The notes beneath the pieces were generated by a model. The model was not told the DNA's origin. It saw only the letters and a program-made list of their open reading frames with translations, and ran no database searches. From Lepidurus packardi (Eukaryota; Arthropoda; Branchiopoda; Notostraca; Triopsidae), in NCBI GenBank assembly GCA_023053545.1, contig JAKZAN010000007.1:8804001-8868000 (forward strand): 64,000 bases of DNA, written 5' to 3'. This document shows positions 47,684-61,000 of the stretch, piece by piece (positions within the stretch are counted from its first letter, which is position 1; each line of letters starts with the position of its first letter). Both the position numbers and the translations under genes were made by a program.

Positions 47684-50600
47684 CTACGTGAATTATTAAA
47701 TGCAATCTAGTATCGTTTACAGTTTTTGAATACTTTCAATTCAATTACGTTGCCTGAATTAAAATGTCATTTTATATCAACTTTTATTTTGTATTTTGTA
47801 AACTTTTTTTGTGAATTTTTTAAACTTTTTTTGTGAATTTTGTAAACTTTTTTTTGTAAATTTTGTAAACTTTGTATTTTGTAAACTTTCTTATACATAA
47901 TGTTACATGTACTTTTGTTAGTAGGCTATACCATTTTTGGTATTTATGATATTAAGCTCAGGTATTTGAGCTCAATAATACGGTACATTAGTATTAAGTG
48001 CACTGATTCCGCATGCGTCAATAAACCAAAAGAAATCAAGACAGTTTCCTGCTGGGAAAGAACAAAGAGCTATTTTGTGATATTTTTGTTCATGGCTGAA
48101 GCTTCAAGATCTCCTTTTATAATATTTTCTTCTCCAGACAGGTTTTCCATTCTTAATAGTAGGATTACCGGAGGTACGGATTGACCTTGCAGTACTGAGT
48201 TAAAAACTTATTGGCGTCCGCTTTAATAATAGAACATGAAGGTTTATATTACGAGATGAAGGGGAAAACGCTTCCCATTTCTTGACTTTTCTGGTTCCAA
48301 CGTAAGGTTTCAACCTTAAACGAATGCAATGAATACGGGAAGAGCTCCTCGGGTTGCCCTCAATTATCTTCTTGGAAAAGGTAATTTCCCCGGCAATGTT
48401 CCAAACCCAAAAGCGTATCCCAAAGATTCACGTGATAATAGCAATGGGGACAGTAATTGAGGCGGGGTCTAACTTCGTTTATGCAATGAATAGGAAAAGG
48501 TAACTATAACTCAAGAGGGAAAAGTTGTTCAATTGCCTTTTGCTGGAGATCAGAGCGCCGGGAACGGGATTTCGGCTTGCCTTTGGCTGAAAGTTTCGCA
48601 CGGAGAGGAACATTCTATGACCGTTGCGTGCGTTCGGAGAAAGCCGTGGAGTTTACCTGCGTTTTCGCCTTTACTTGGGCGCTGTGGTTGGGTTAGCGGA
48701 GCTTTGTTCTATATCAGGCTGCCGCTCGTCTAAGCGCAACCATGAAATGTCAGCCTGCCTGGCTAGTCCAACAGCGTCCCGCTCCTGTTCCTGTCGTGCA
48801 GGCCCCCTTTTTCAAAATTCATTGTCATATCCCTGCCCGGGTATGTAATAGTATAGCTCGTGCCAAAATCCGTCTGTACAGTGTGTGTATATATATATAT
48901 GCTGTTGTAAAAGGAAAAAGGAAGCCAGAGACCTGTCCCCCCAGCTTCTTGCATAGTTCATGACCTAGCGTGGTCATCATGAAACGTCCACAAAGTGGAT
49001 CTCTTTGTGGTCAGTCTTTCTACTTCCTCTTTTCCTTGGGGGTTCTTTTTGGCTTTCGTGTTTTCCCCCTTAACTGGCTCGTGATTTCAACTCACATTTA
49101 ATGCACGTACCCAAGTGTACACCGAATATAACTTGTACATAGATTAGTAAAGACCCAGAAACTTTAAAGGGAACGACAAAGTGGTCCTTCCGACAGGACA
49201 ACGGAGCCCAAAACTTCCCACCTTAAGTGTAAGAGCCAAAAGGGGTTTGGGGACACTTTTTTCTAGGCAGATTTTTCTAACGCAGCGTGACGGCATTGAT
49301 TTTATAACTGCGCCGTACTTAACTGGGCGAGCTTGTAGGTCTCTCGGTACATTATGGTACTTAAAATTTCAGTGGGAAATCTGGCGGTCCTCCGGGGACT
49401 GTCCGTTGAGTAGCAAATGCGGACGTGGACCTGTCAACCGGCAGTCCATTTTGGGAGAAAACTCGGCACGAAATGAAACAACGAACGCAAACCCCCCGGA
49501 ATCAGGGAAGCAGATCCTTATGAGTTCCCCCCGCTTTTTGTGGTAAGCGAAAAAGGAAATTGCAACGGCGAATATCACCGAATAATTCATCCTTTTGTAA
49601 GCCGGAAGAAGACCCGGGGACTTTTAGTGGGGCAAAGTATCAGGCAAACTTGACAATAGCCAAAGTTTTTTTCTTTTCGTGGCAGTAATACATCTCTATT
49701 TTCTCAAAAGCCCAATCCTCGGCAAACCCTCGCAGATTTTTGCTGTCGCAATACGCTTTCCTCGTAACTCCCCGCACGCAAACTACCGGCAGCGGAGGAA
49801 GATTGAATAAATCAGAAAGATCACCTTTCCCCCCTCGCAAGTTCCATTCCTTTACTACTGTACTGTCCAAGGCAGGGTTTCTGATGTATCAGGACGTCTC
49901 AAAAAGGCTCGCTTGGAAAGTTTATTTTCATGCGCAGTAATAAATAGATAGGAAAGAGAGAGGGACCTGACATTTGGACAGGTAGAGACCATCAAAGCGA
50001 TGGAACCTATCCATCATAAGTACCCGGCCAAACGCCGAACATTTGTCTCCCCTTAGTGTCACGTTGGCTTTGAGGCCTCATGGCTTGCGACCAATAAGAA
50101 GGGAAATTATAACTGGGCTGAACACAACCATTTTTATTTATTTGATTCATTTTTTGGGGGGTGGATCTAAACCGGGAACCGAGTCATCTAGCATCAGTCA
50201 GGATTTGAGGAACGGGTAATTTATCCTCTTGCAATCTGCTCGTCATAGCAACTCAAGAAAGATGATACACCGCCACGCCGGGGTAGAGAGAGAAAGGCAC
50301 AACTATGATTTCCCCTTTGGATTGAACATGAGAAAACAAAGGCAAAACCAGACGCCTTCTTTGAGGCTCCGCGCGATTCACCCCGTGAACGTAAACGCAG
50401 CTTTGACCATTGCAGTAAGGCCGGAAGAAAGCAATAGGGGGAGGTGCGTCAAGGGTAGCTAAGATTTATGGTTCGCTTGATTGAATTATCGGGGTAGATC
50501 TGGGGGGGCGAAGTGGCGGTAGTGGTATTGTGTACGGGACCATCCAGTGTAATGAAGCCCCCCCTATTGCAGAACAATTTGCTGCTAGTACCTTCTGGGT

Positions 50601-51180
50601 ACTGCTGTACTGTACCCTACTGTACCCTACTGTTCAATTACCCCCAACCTCGTTTTTTATTTCATTTTTTGAGATATAAAATGAGTTTAGGACTAAGTCC
50701 CTAGCGCAAGCAAAGTCATCTAGGTATTTGCCTCGCCTCGCCTGGCGCGTGGCAGGAGCGTGGCCAAGATAAGTGTTGGCGAGAGGTGACACGTGTCGAG
50801 GATGTTAACACGGGAAGTGTAGATTGTTAGGTGCCACTAGGCCCGTAATCACGCACTTTGAAACTATCACTATCTACCCCTTCGTAAGCTCCAATTGGGA
50901 GCCCCGTCACTTAGCTTTTTCTTTCCATTTTGTAGAATTTTTTTTTCTTGTTAGAGAGGAACTCGAGGGTGGGAGGGTAGAGCGTTAGACTGTTTGGCTG
51001 CATAGAAGACTCTGTCCCTTTCCCTTTTAGACTCTTGGGAATTACCAATGTGATGCTCATTTGCACCCCACATGAACCTCTTGCATAACCGTGGGATTAC
51101 CCATGATGCTACGCAGAGGACACTCTAACTTCTTTTGCTAGCCAATACAGATGCTGTACTATTGAACAAAACTCCAAGAA
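47684..51180. other. Intergenic, no gene recognised
   Basis: Repeats of TTTTGTAAACTTTTTTTGTG at 47790-47890. From about 48300 base composition is richer in GC with many C- and G-runs. The scattered short frames show no family features. It may contain regulatory DNA for the downstream POU gene, but nothing specific can be shown. Confidence 0.35.
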
Positions 51181-51187
51181 AACTAGG

Positions 51188-51560
51188 CCGATCATTGAGC
51201 AGCTTTAAATACAGCCGAATCACCGATCATTGAGCAGCTTTAAACACAGTTTGAGCTTACAGTGAATGAGCTAGTACGCTAAACTATTGCCGATCATTGA
51301 GCAGCTTTAAACACAGTTTGAGCGTACACTGGATGAGCTAGTACGCTAAAGTACAGCAGGTGTAAAGTACATTGTAGTGCACTGAAGTACTGTGTTGCAT
51401 TGAGGTACTGAATTGCATTAAGGTACTATTGCATTGAGGTACATTATTTCGTAAGTCACTCCCTTGCATTGATGTAATGTATTGCACTGAGATATTGAAT
51501 TGCATTGAAGTAATATTGAAGTAATATTGAGGTATAGTACAGTACTGTATTGCTTCTAGG
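51188..51560 (+). repeat. Short direct repeats upstream of POU4
   Basis: CCGATCATTGAGCAGCTTTA occurs at 51188, 51223 and 51289, twice followed by GAATGAGCTAGTACGCTAAA-like sequence. It is followed by a run of TTGCATTGAGGTACT-type 15-bp units to about 51540. Confidence 0.85.
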
Positions 51561-53253
51561 AATGGGTTGCTCAAATGGAATTTGACTTTGATGGCTTTGT
51601 GTTATGACAATAGTTGCGTTAATCACGCTGATAGTAATTGCAGATCAGAATTGTTCTGTAGTAGTTTTTATTCAAATTAATGGCTTTAATACATTGCGTG
51701 GGTTCTGTATGGCGGGATTGATTGACAAAGCAGACAAACCCCAATATACAAATCAGATAAAAGCCCCCCTTCCTTTATATTTCTGTCCCCCCTCTCTCTA
51801 TCTTTCTCCTCGCTCTCTTCGTGTCTCTATCTCTCCCAAATCGGAATTAGCGAATGCCCTTATACTGAAATGTTGTAGTTGTAGTGCAGCAGTTAGCCTT
51901 TTGATAGCTCAGATTGGGAATACAGGTATAAGGTGCTATTGTGTACTGTACAGAAATGGATAGACCTCCCTCTTCTATCCATGTGTATTTGTGTTCCCTC
52001 CTCCCCGGTTGTCCCTGGTTGTTCCGCATCTCTCCTGCAACCCCTCATCCCCTATTATAACCCCCTTACCAGTTAATGCCAACTTTGTCTGTGCCATATG
52101 CCGTAGCCAGTCATGCAATGTCAATGATTGTTATTGTTAAAACTTGGGCCCGGGAACAACAAAAAGGCTAGACATGAATAGCAAGGTTGGTGCTGTAATT
52201 CAAAGTTTGACAGTGTATAGAGTGTCCCCCCCTAAAAAAATGGTGTCTGTCAGCGTGACGGAGTTGGTGGACGGGGAGCAGACAGTCAGGACAGGCCCGG
52301 GAGATCTGGAACATGCAGCCATTCAGAAATTCATACATTAGCGAGCACACTAAGAAGGTAGAAATGTTGAGGAAATTAGGAACTTTTCGGGGTTTTTATT
52401 GACAATGGCTGTTGTTGTAGCTGCTTGTTGACAATTGCTTGGCCATTTGGCAATTGAGGGGGTTATTATTAGAGTGTAGATCTCATTCTCCGCTTTTAAA
52501 AGCAATAGAGCGTGGCATGTCCGGCGACGGTCTCATCAAAAAGAGTGTCAGAACAACATACAACGGTGGGTTTGACTTTTTCTGGTCCCTTTTGGGGTAC
52601 AAGTGTTAACTCTTGCTAGTGTTTCCAAAGCATTGTCATGTGGGGAAGACATAATGTGTTTAAGATGCCCAATAGTAAGGCGAGGCATGGTGGCGGACCC
52701 GCCAATGACGGAAACCCGGGTTTTCATCGATCGTTTTTCCCTTGGAAACATATGCATTCCAAATATTAGTACCTGGGAGGAACTAGTGAGGCACCTCTGA
52801 AAAAGGAGATGAGGAAGAAAACCTGGTTGTTCGTTATACATTCGCTGGATCGAACCACACACAACGAACGTTTTTGCCCCAAAAGTTAGCCCAAGAGGCT
52901 TTGATACTTCATCGCTAGAAACTGACAAGGAATTTCAGAAACCCTTCGTGGAAAAGGGGAAAAGAAAACGGGGGGCATTATGAAGGTGAAGCTCCGACTT
53001 TGGTTCTCGGAACTTCACAAGCGTGCATCTGCAGAAATTTCACCCACTGAGGATGCACCGCGTCGGCGCGGCGAGCGCTCGCGTTGGGGGATGTGCCGTA
53101 ATTTCCCCGCCTTTTTCCTTGCTGCACGACGACTGGCACACACGTATTAGGGGGCCATGTTTGTTTATCCCGCCACCTCAGATTTTGGGCTGAGAGAAAA
53201 CCCATTGCACCTGACCTGACCTTAGATTTCCAACCGTCATCGGTAGCTTCACA
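51561..53253. other. Intergenic, no gene recognised
   Basis: Pyrimidine-rich tract at 51765-51840. The open frames at 52548-52928 and 52978-53286 have no recognisable domains. Confidence 0.35.
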
Positions 53254-53369
53254 GTGTGTGCTCTCGGTTGGGTGATTGCTAGTCACACGTGGCTATCGGG
53301 CCTCTACCTTGCCAGTATTGTTATCCTCAGCGGAACGAGTACGTGTGCCTTCTCCTCTACAAGCGTGAT

Positions 53370-53690
53370 AAAAACCCCCGCCGGCATTCATTGTTGCAGC
53401 ACGCCCGGCTGGCATAGATCCCCCAACTCGGCATTTCATTGTTGCAGCAGTCCCGTTTTGAATAGACTCACCAAACGGTTCGCTTTTGGGGGGGGTTTTA
53501 GGTAGCAAGAGAGGGTGGTGTGAGTATGGCATAGATCCTCCAACTCGACATTCATTGTTGCCACAGTCCCGTCTTGCATAGATCCCACAACACGGCATTC
53601 ATTGTTTCAGCAGTCCCGTTTTGAATAGTCACCCAAATTGTTCGCTTTTTTGGGTTTTAGGTAGCAAGAGATGGTTGTGTGAGTTTGGAA
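53370..53690 (+). repeat. Composite tandem repeat before the POU4 start
   Basis: GGCATTCATTGTTGCAGCA-like units recur near 53384, 53431, 53547 and 53595. A larger unit (CAGTCCCGTTTTGAATAG, TTCGCTTTT, TTTTAGGTAGCAAGAGA) appears at about 53450-53525 and 53612-53690. Confidence 0.85.
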
Positions 53691-53742
53691 GTTGTTTTGT
53701 AGCGAATAAAAAAAAGCCAAGCTGCTTTAGCAACAGTGGATT

Positions 53743-56700
53743 ATGATGTATTCCGAAAAAGTGTTGAGTGGCAACAAGATACACAGTTCAAATGGAAATA
53801 ACCCGTGGAATGGAAGATATTCGCCGTCTGTGGTACGGGCCGAGTCCGTGCCCATGCCCATGCGAAGGTGCGTCGGCATGGCGGTGACGAATCCGTCTGT
53901 TTCAGTAAGTAATTTCATTTCGGCGTTACTTTGAAGATCGCTAAACAACCTTTACACGTGCCTTAAACACTTGAAGCTGTTGCAATGTTACTGTCTGTTT
54001 ACAATTAACATGTCCCAGTATATTAGGTTCGAACTATTGGAGAGAATGAGAGAATTATTAACCAGGAAAATCGTTAGAATCATACAGAAGTAATAGAGCT
54101 GCAGCAGTTCCTAACCTTCATGTTAAGTCTCTATTGTGGGGAGAACTTATTAGGAAGTAATGGGACGTCATAATTTCATTATTAGAAGTCACAGATATCT
54201 TTGAAACCCGCAGATTGTCCGAAACTGTCACACATTTCTTGTGTCTGATTCTTCTTCGAATTGGTTTTAATTTAAAGCGTGTTTGCATGTATTGAACGCG
54301 TTTCTAAACTTAAGGGTTAACCTAGAAATTACGCTACTCAACAACGCAGACGGAATTATTGAACCGTGTCGATCCTGTTCTGAAGTTGCTGCCCCCTTAT
54401 TTCTTAAGAATGTTTTTTTGGAGTGAACTTCTTTCCTACTGCATTTTTTTAAAGCCTGACGTCACTTTTCGACGGTCAAATTATGATCTACTATTATCCT
54501 AATTATAAATATAATAAGTTGACAGAAATATCTTACTGACGATACATAAATATCTTAATGACTCGATAGACGATAGATTCATTTAGCAACATATTAAATG
54601 TAATAATATGATTTTTGTGAAGCACTGAGGCGTTGATCTGAGTCATTCAGTTGGTCATGCGATAGTTCGTGTAAAAGAAGCAACTAAAAGTGAAATTCAG
54701 GATTTCTTCGTAAAAAGGAAAATCAAAGTAGAAAATCAGGGCGTCGCCATTGCATACGGTTGGGTAGAATCGGTATGGGGCGGTTGCTGGTAACTAGCGT
54801 GACGACAACTCGGATGGAATGAATGAATAACGAATTAAAAGATTGAATAAATGATGGCGAAATGCATAAGGGATGGCGGCGGTCGTGGTCTCGTTAAACG
54901 GGGCGGCCTGAACTCCGGTTGGGATGTTTTCCATATTTGATGCTCTTGTGTCTCTACTGAGCTTGCAGTTCTGCATTCTAAGACAAAAGTTGAGCAACTC
55001 AAAGCTTAGACGTTCTCGCTACCGAAATCAAACCCCAAACTTGGATAGCATTAGAATGGGAAACTTTGTCCCACCCATTCTTCCATTTGCCGACGTATTT
55101 CTTTCACAATTTCTTCCAAGAAATCATCTTTTTCTTTTTATATTTCTTCTCACTCCATCTGAAGCGTTGAGTGAAACACTAAGAGCAAGTTCTGAGATGG
55201 ATTTCCCTTTCTATCTTTACATTTCTGTCTTACCCATCGGTGGTTAGAAATCACTTCTTCCAGATCATTGGCTCCCTTACTCCTGGCTCCAAGGATTTTG
55301 AATTTAAGGAATTTTAAGGCACGAGTAAGCCAAGGGGTTCGTAGCTCCGTTCTTAGGTGTACGAGGGTTAAACGTTTTTTTTTCTTAACCCGAAAGAAAT
55401 CTCGGGTTAAACTGTTAAGCACAGTTCTGAGGATTAAAATACTAAACTTAATTCAACTGTTCAGTTAAAAAGCTAAAAAACAAGTCATACGCGCTAAACC
55501 GTTGAAGCATTTTTTAACCGAGTGGTCAGGGTGTACGAAGTTAAACCTGAGTTGCGAACCGCTTGCGAGCTGCCTAGTAGAAATACGCACAATACACGAT
55601 TTCTTGATGAGCTAAACGGTCATCATCTCTGTTTAAAACGGTCATCATTCTCTGTAAGAGCAATAGAAGCAATAGATTAAGAGACTTGCTCTTTCCTTGC
55701 CTGGATCGTGGAAAAGTTCTTTGAATTTATTGTCCCCACTGTCAGTTGCCAAAATATAAAAGTATTGTGAGAGAATCAATATGGGGAAATGATATGAAAC
55801 AAGTGCCTGGGAACGAAAGTCCCATTTCCACATGGTTTCAGTGGGAACATGCGTTAGGCCTAACTGTATATCGCACAGTATAGTATAGTGTAGTATAAGA
55901 GTGCGATATGAAAGGGGAAAAATAGAAAAAGAGGAAGTTTTTCTCCTCACAGGTCTCAACTTGCCGATGAGTTTTCCCTCGCGTTTGGGAACCCCCTTGC
56001 GACCCTAGGAAAACCGGTCGGACTCCGGTCATTAGTTGGGCAGTTAGTCGTCCTTCTTACTAGCACATGTCAGCCTTCGCTTACACGACATGGGACGCGG
56101 TTACCGAGAGGTCGATATGGGGACTGCCTTATGCCGCATTCAATGGAATGTTTACCCTTTTAAAAATTCCTCCAAGAAACGAACTTGAATGCAACCATAA
56201 GGACATTAGGCTCCAAGTGCATTAGAGTATGCTGTACTTGGTTTGCTAAGTACCCTTGATATTATTCCCGTCACGGTTCTCGCCACGTTTCTTTATGTAC
56301 ATAAATAGGCCAATGTTTCTAATTATCCTTCTTACTTCCTACCGTGTGCCTTCAGTCCAGAGAATACAATGGAGGATTCTTATACGGACAAGCAGAGCTC
56401 TTTGGCGGCCTCGGCGATGGACTCCTCGGCCGCCCGGAAAGTCTGTCGGCGGCCGATATCTGCAAGCCTTCTTTAAGACATGAATCTTACCCTCATTCGC
56501 ACGCGCATTCCCATATCTCCATGAACAGCCAAACTCCTTCTGGGACACCTGGACCTTCCAGCCACAGTGGGCGTCAGGGTTCTCAGGTAAGCAACCGACT
56601 TCTAACTAAAAGAAGTGACGCCTAAACCCTGGCGGTTAGAATTGAAAACTTGAGTCCAGCATTGTGTTGACTAAGTCGAATCTCTTACATACGTAGATGG

Positions 56701-58024
56701 GCCACGGGATAGAAGGCGTCGAGATGATGGAATCCATGTCGGGTACCTCTTCCATACTGCCCATTTCGTCCATGCCTGACTCCTCGTCCCTGTCCACCTT
56801 GAATCACCCTTCATTCACCCATCCGTCCTTCCCCACTCACCCGACCCTTTCGAGCCATTCACATCCCACCTTGCACTCGTCGATGTATTCACATACCGCG
56901 ATGGGTAATATGATGTCATCTCAATTAAGTCACGCCCACGCTCACTCCCACGCCCATGCTCATCACTCTCTCGGCCATCCCCTCCACCACAGCCTCCAAC
57001 ACTCGCATCAGCTAGGAGGAGCGTCGCTGTCCCTCCACGACGCGGACTCGGACCCGCGGGAGCTGGAAGCCTTCGCGGAAAGATTCAAGCAAAGACGGAT
57101 TAAACTGGGAGTAACACAAGCTGACGTTGGAAAAGCTTTGGCCAATTTAAAATTACCCGGCGTGGGCGCGTTATCTCAGAGCACTATATGCAGGTAAACA
57201 CACGATCTTCCTTCTTTTCCTTCGACATCCTCTTAACAGTCTAAACGTCCTTTGCCAAAACCTCTTTTTTTTACCATGTTGGAAGACTTTAGAGATGCTA
57301 AGATTAACATCAAAGTCTAGTGCAGAACCTTAAGATTCTGCCGGTACTTCTTTTGGGGGAACCTTCCTTCGGGGGGAAGGAGACCCATTATTGCTTCTGT
57401 TTCATTCAGGTCCTAAGGTTGCAGCTCGGAAAACGGAAAATCAGAAATACTTGAGCTTATAGATCCCTTAGTTGCTCCAAGACTGCAGAATGCTCTAAGC
57501 TTTATTGGTGCTGATACTTTTTGTTGTAGAAACGTTTTTGCGTTTAGAGCGTTTTGGTTCAACGGTTTGAATCATCCTTTTCGGAAGTGGAGCCTCGAGC
57601 ATATTCTCCTTGTTGTATTTTCATGCCGTAGTTGGTTCTGTTACTTATGATGGGTTTTTCCTTACCCCCACCAATGCTCAGGTTTGAATCGTTAACGCTA
57701 AGTCACAACAACATGATAGCCCTCAAGCCTATCCTGCATACATGGCTGGAGGAAGCCGAAGCTCAAGCGCGCAACAAACGCCGAGACCCGGACGCTCCCT
57801 CGGTTCTACCCATGGGTGAGAAGAAGCGCAAACGGACTTCGATCGCGGCGCCGGAGAAACGGTCCCTCGAAGCATATTTCGCCGTCCAACCCCGACCGTC
57901 AGGGGAAAAGATTGCTGCCATTGCCGAGAAACTGGACCTGAAGAAGAACGTGGTCCGCGTCTGGTTTTGCAACCAACGCCAAAAACAGAAGCGGATGAAG
58001 TTTGCAGCTCAGCATCACTGCTGA
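53743..58024 (+). CDS. acj6: POU class 4 homeodomain transcription factor (Brn3/acj6 type)
   Basis: Four exons, 53743-53904, 56356-56586, 56697-57193 and 57682-58024, give 410 residues. Exon 1 holds the POU-IV box-like start (GRYSPS...MRRC....NPS), matching the N-terminus of fly acj6, which supports the ATG at 53743. Exon 3 is rich in His and Ser ([12 protein letters not shown]). The POU-specific domain (about 250-325) begins [20 protein letters not shown]; the homeodomain (about 344-403) has [20 protein letters not shown] and the recognition helix [15 protein letters not shown], essentially invariant in the class. It acts as a nuclear DNA-binding regulator of sensory neuron identity in known animals. 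The first intron is 2.45 kb, far longer than other introns here, a likely place for regulatory DNA. Alternative N-terminal exons, known in acj6, cannot be judged. Confidence 0.95.
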
Positions 58025-61000
58025 CCCATGGCCTTGCTCCCTCCACGCGACTTGTCGAACGTTTTCGCGACTTGTTGAAGCGTAAAAATGATATGACGAG
58101 GGAAGAGAAAATATAAACATAGCGTTAAAAAGCACCCCGACAAACTGGGGATTTACATTCTTTGTTCAATCCAGAAACTCAGTCATTTTTTTTTAAATGT
58201 TACGGTTACATATTGTCAAAGGAGGTTTTATTTGTGATTTATTTTATACTCTGAAGTAAAAAAAAAAATCTCCTTTTTGGTTGTTGTTTGGGAAGTATTC
58301 TAAAATCACGATTGATTTGAACGAAAACCGGAATGGAAAAAGGAAAAAAAAATAATCAGTGACCACTTTGGATTTCTCATCCATATCCTGTGCTATATTT
58401 ATAAATACCGTGCATAAAAAAAAGGTAGAAAAAAAAGCATGATATCATTCTAGTTGAACTAGTCCATTCCTCACTGTACATACCAAGTTTTAATCTAACC
58501 AAGCCGTCGTGTTCGACAAAAGCTCATCTTTCAATGTTCCCAGTGTAATTGTTGACTGACGTCCACACATTCTGCATCACGTCTCTCGTCCTGTTATTTT
58601 AATTTCCCCAAAGTTTCAACAACATGTACCATTGTGATAGAGTTTATTTACTCTTTCATGAAGCACCAAAAGATACCATTTTTGAATGTGAAAATGAAAC
58701 CGCATTTTTCTTCTTTTTTTTAAAAAAAAAAGTATTGACAATGACAAGTCAAGCTGCAGTCATCTGCATGAACAATTCGATAAACTGAGCCTCTCAGCTC
58801 CTTCTTCCGTGTGTATTACGGATAAGAGTACGCCCCGTCGATTCGCTTTTCTGCACCTGCCACACGTAATAGGCCTAGACGGCATACATGTATACACAAC
58901 ACAAGCCAGAGCAATGCAGCTTAACCAGGCAGTCATCAGCTTACAACTTAAGCGTATATGAGAAGCCGTGGGTTACAGCCCAACACATCCGGCAACAAGA
59001 GAACAAACCTTTATCGAAGGGGGGGAAAGCGATACTGATACGGGGGTGTCCCCGTAGTTATCAAACTCGTTTGCATTCATTGTCGTGATGGGGGTGGCAT
59101 CTGCTAAAGGGTTTGGGACAAATCGGGCCCGTCCTGACCCAATTACTCTCAATCCTTTTCAACGTATTCTCAACGTATTCTTCTTCAGTTTAGATCAACC
59201 GGGTTTCGGATTTGCCTGATCCACTGCAGTGTCTTACTCTCAATCCTTCTCAACGTATTCTCAACGTATTCTTCTTCAGTTTAGCTCAACCGGGTTTCGG
59301 ATTTCTATGATCCACTGCAGTGTCTTACTCTCAATCTTCTCAACGTATTCTCAACGTATTCTTCTTCAGTTTAGCTCAACCGGGTTTCGGGTTGCTATGA
59401 TCCACTGCAGTGTCTTCATCAAGGGAATAATGACTGGGCTTCATGTTGAAAACTGTTGAAATTGAGGCTAGGATCCATGTTGGGAGCATCCTTATTACCA
59501 GCTTCTTGCGGGGATGCCAAGACACGCTGATGAGCAGCAATGTACCACTATTCTCGTTCGATCCATTCACAGTTGCTCTTTGGATAGAAGGAAGCTATTT
59601 GGGTAATTAAGGGGGGATTGTAGTTGTGTTAGATTGTAGTTGAAAAGGTTGAAAAGGTTCTGCGCTGTTCGGGAAGTTGTGGAGCGAAGAAGACAAAGAG
59701 AGGAGAGAGAACGTCAAGGTTGATGGATACTTAATTATGCGCAGTAAATAAAGTATTATCCAATTAACCTGTCCGACTATATAGGTCTTCTGCTGCCCTT
59801 GTCTGAAAGCCCGTTCAGGTCAATTATTGACGTTCGCCTATTGATGTTAACCTCTTAAGAGTGTACTGAGCAGCCGAAGTGAACTTGATGGGACTTTCTT
59901 CGACATTCCAGTAAATCGGGAAATCGACTGTCCAATTACGGTAGACGCTCCAAAGCGCAAGATGCCATTATTCAGTTCCATTACAATAGATTCAAAGTAA
60001 AAGACTGCGTCTAAAGTTGAAGATGTGGTACATCATTCTTCTTCTTTAAACAATAAAGTAAGGCATATTATATTGAGGTAGACACAGTTTTTTTCGGTGG
60101 TGGGCCTCAATCTGTTACTTTAGAAATGAAGCAGAGTAGTCTGCAGTCAGAGTAGAAATTAATTAGCGTGTTCATCGACTCATGCAATACCGTACCGATT
60201 CAATGTGATGTCTACTGCAACATAGAGGGATTTGGGAGTTATGGAATATTTATGCAGTTAATCGTTGCCTCTTAGACGGAGATCTTATAACGGAGATCTT
60301 AAGAGAAGATTACGCCCAGACCTTTTATTAATCAAAGCCAGAGTTGTACTTTTAAGTTACACTTACTTTTTCTTTATATATTCGTAATTAAGTATGTCTT
60401 CGTAATGAAGCGCAATTAATCTCAGTAGAAACAAAGATAAAGGTGTAGGTAACTATGTAACTTTCCAGGTTTCCTTGAGGTCGCAAAGTAGATTTTCCTT
60501 AGAAAGTGGAACGGAATGAAAGGAGCTTCCTAAATGCGATTCAAGTCAAAGTGGGCATTTTAGCGTCATTTAATTAATTATGTAGTGTCCTAGCCTTTGT
60601 TAGCAAGTTTTTCAGGTCGTAGAAGGTCGTAGAAGGTGGAAACGTTAATGTTGATCTTGATGGAGTCCTGAAATTAGGTATTCTGGAATCTGCTGTACTG
60701 CAACAACATCCATGACACCGACAGCAGACATAGTGAGACATAGTAGACATTTCCTGACAATCTGGAATCCGTTGCCGTTTCTGCAGCGTGCAGATTTCAT
60801 TCCAAACAAAAATTAAGTGCAGAACGTGAGCTAACGTCTAAAACGTACGAGGTCCTGGTCTTTGCTAACTCAGTTTATTGTGTCTTTCTGAAGACCAGAC
60901 AGAGCTCCAAGTGCAAACCTTGTTTGTTTTGCATAATAGATAAGCTTGCGGTTTGGTGGGGAGCAGCGCGATGGGAGTTGATGACTTTCTGAAGGTGTGA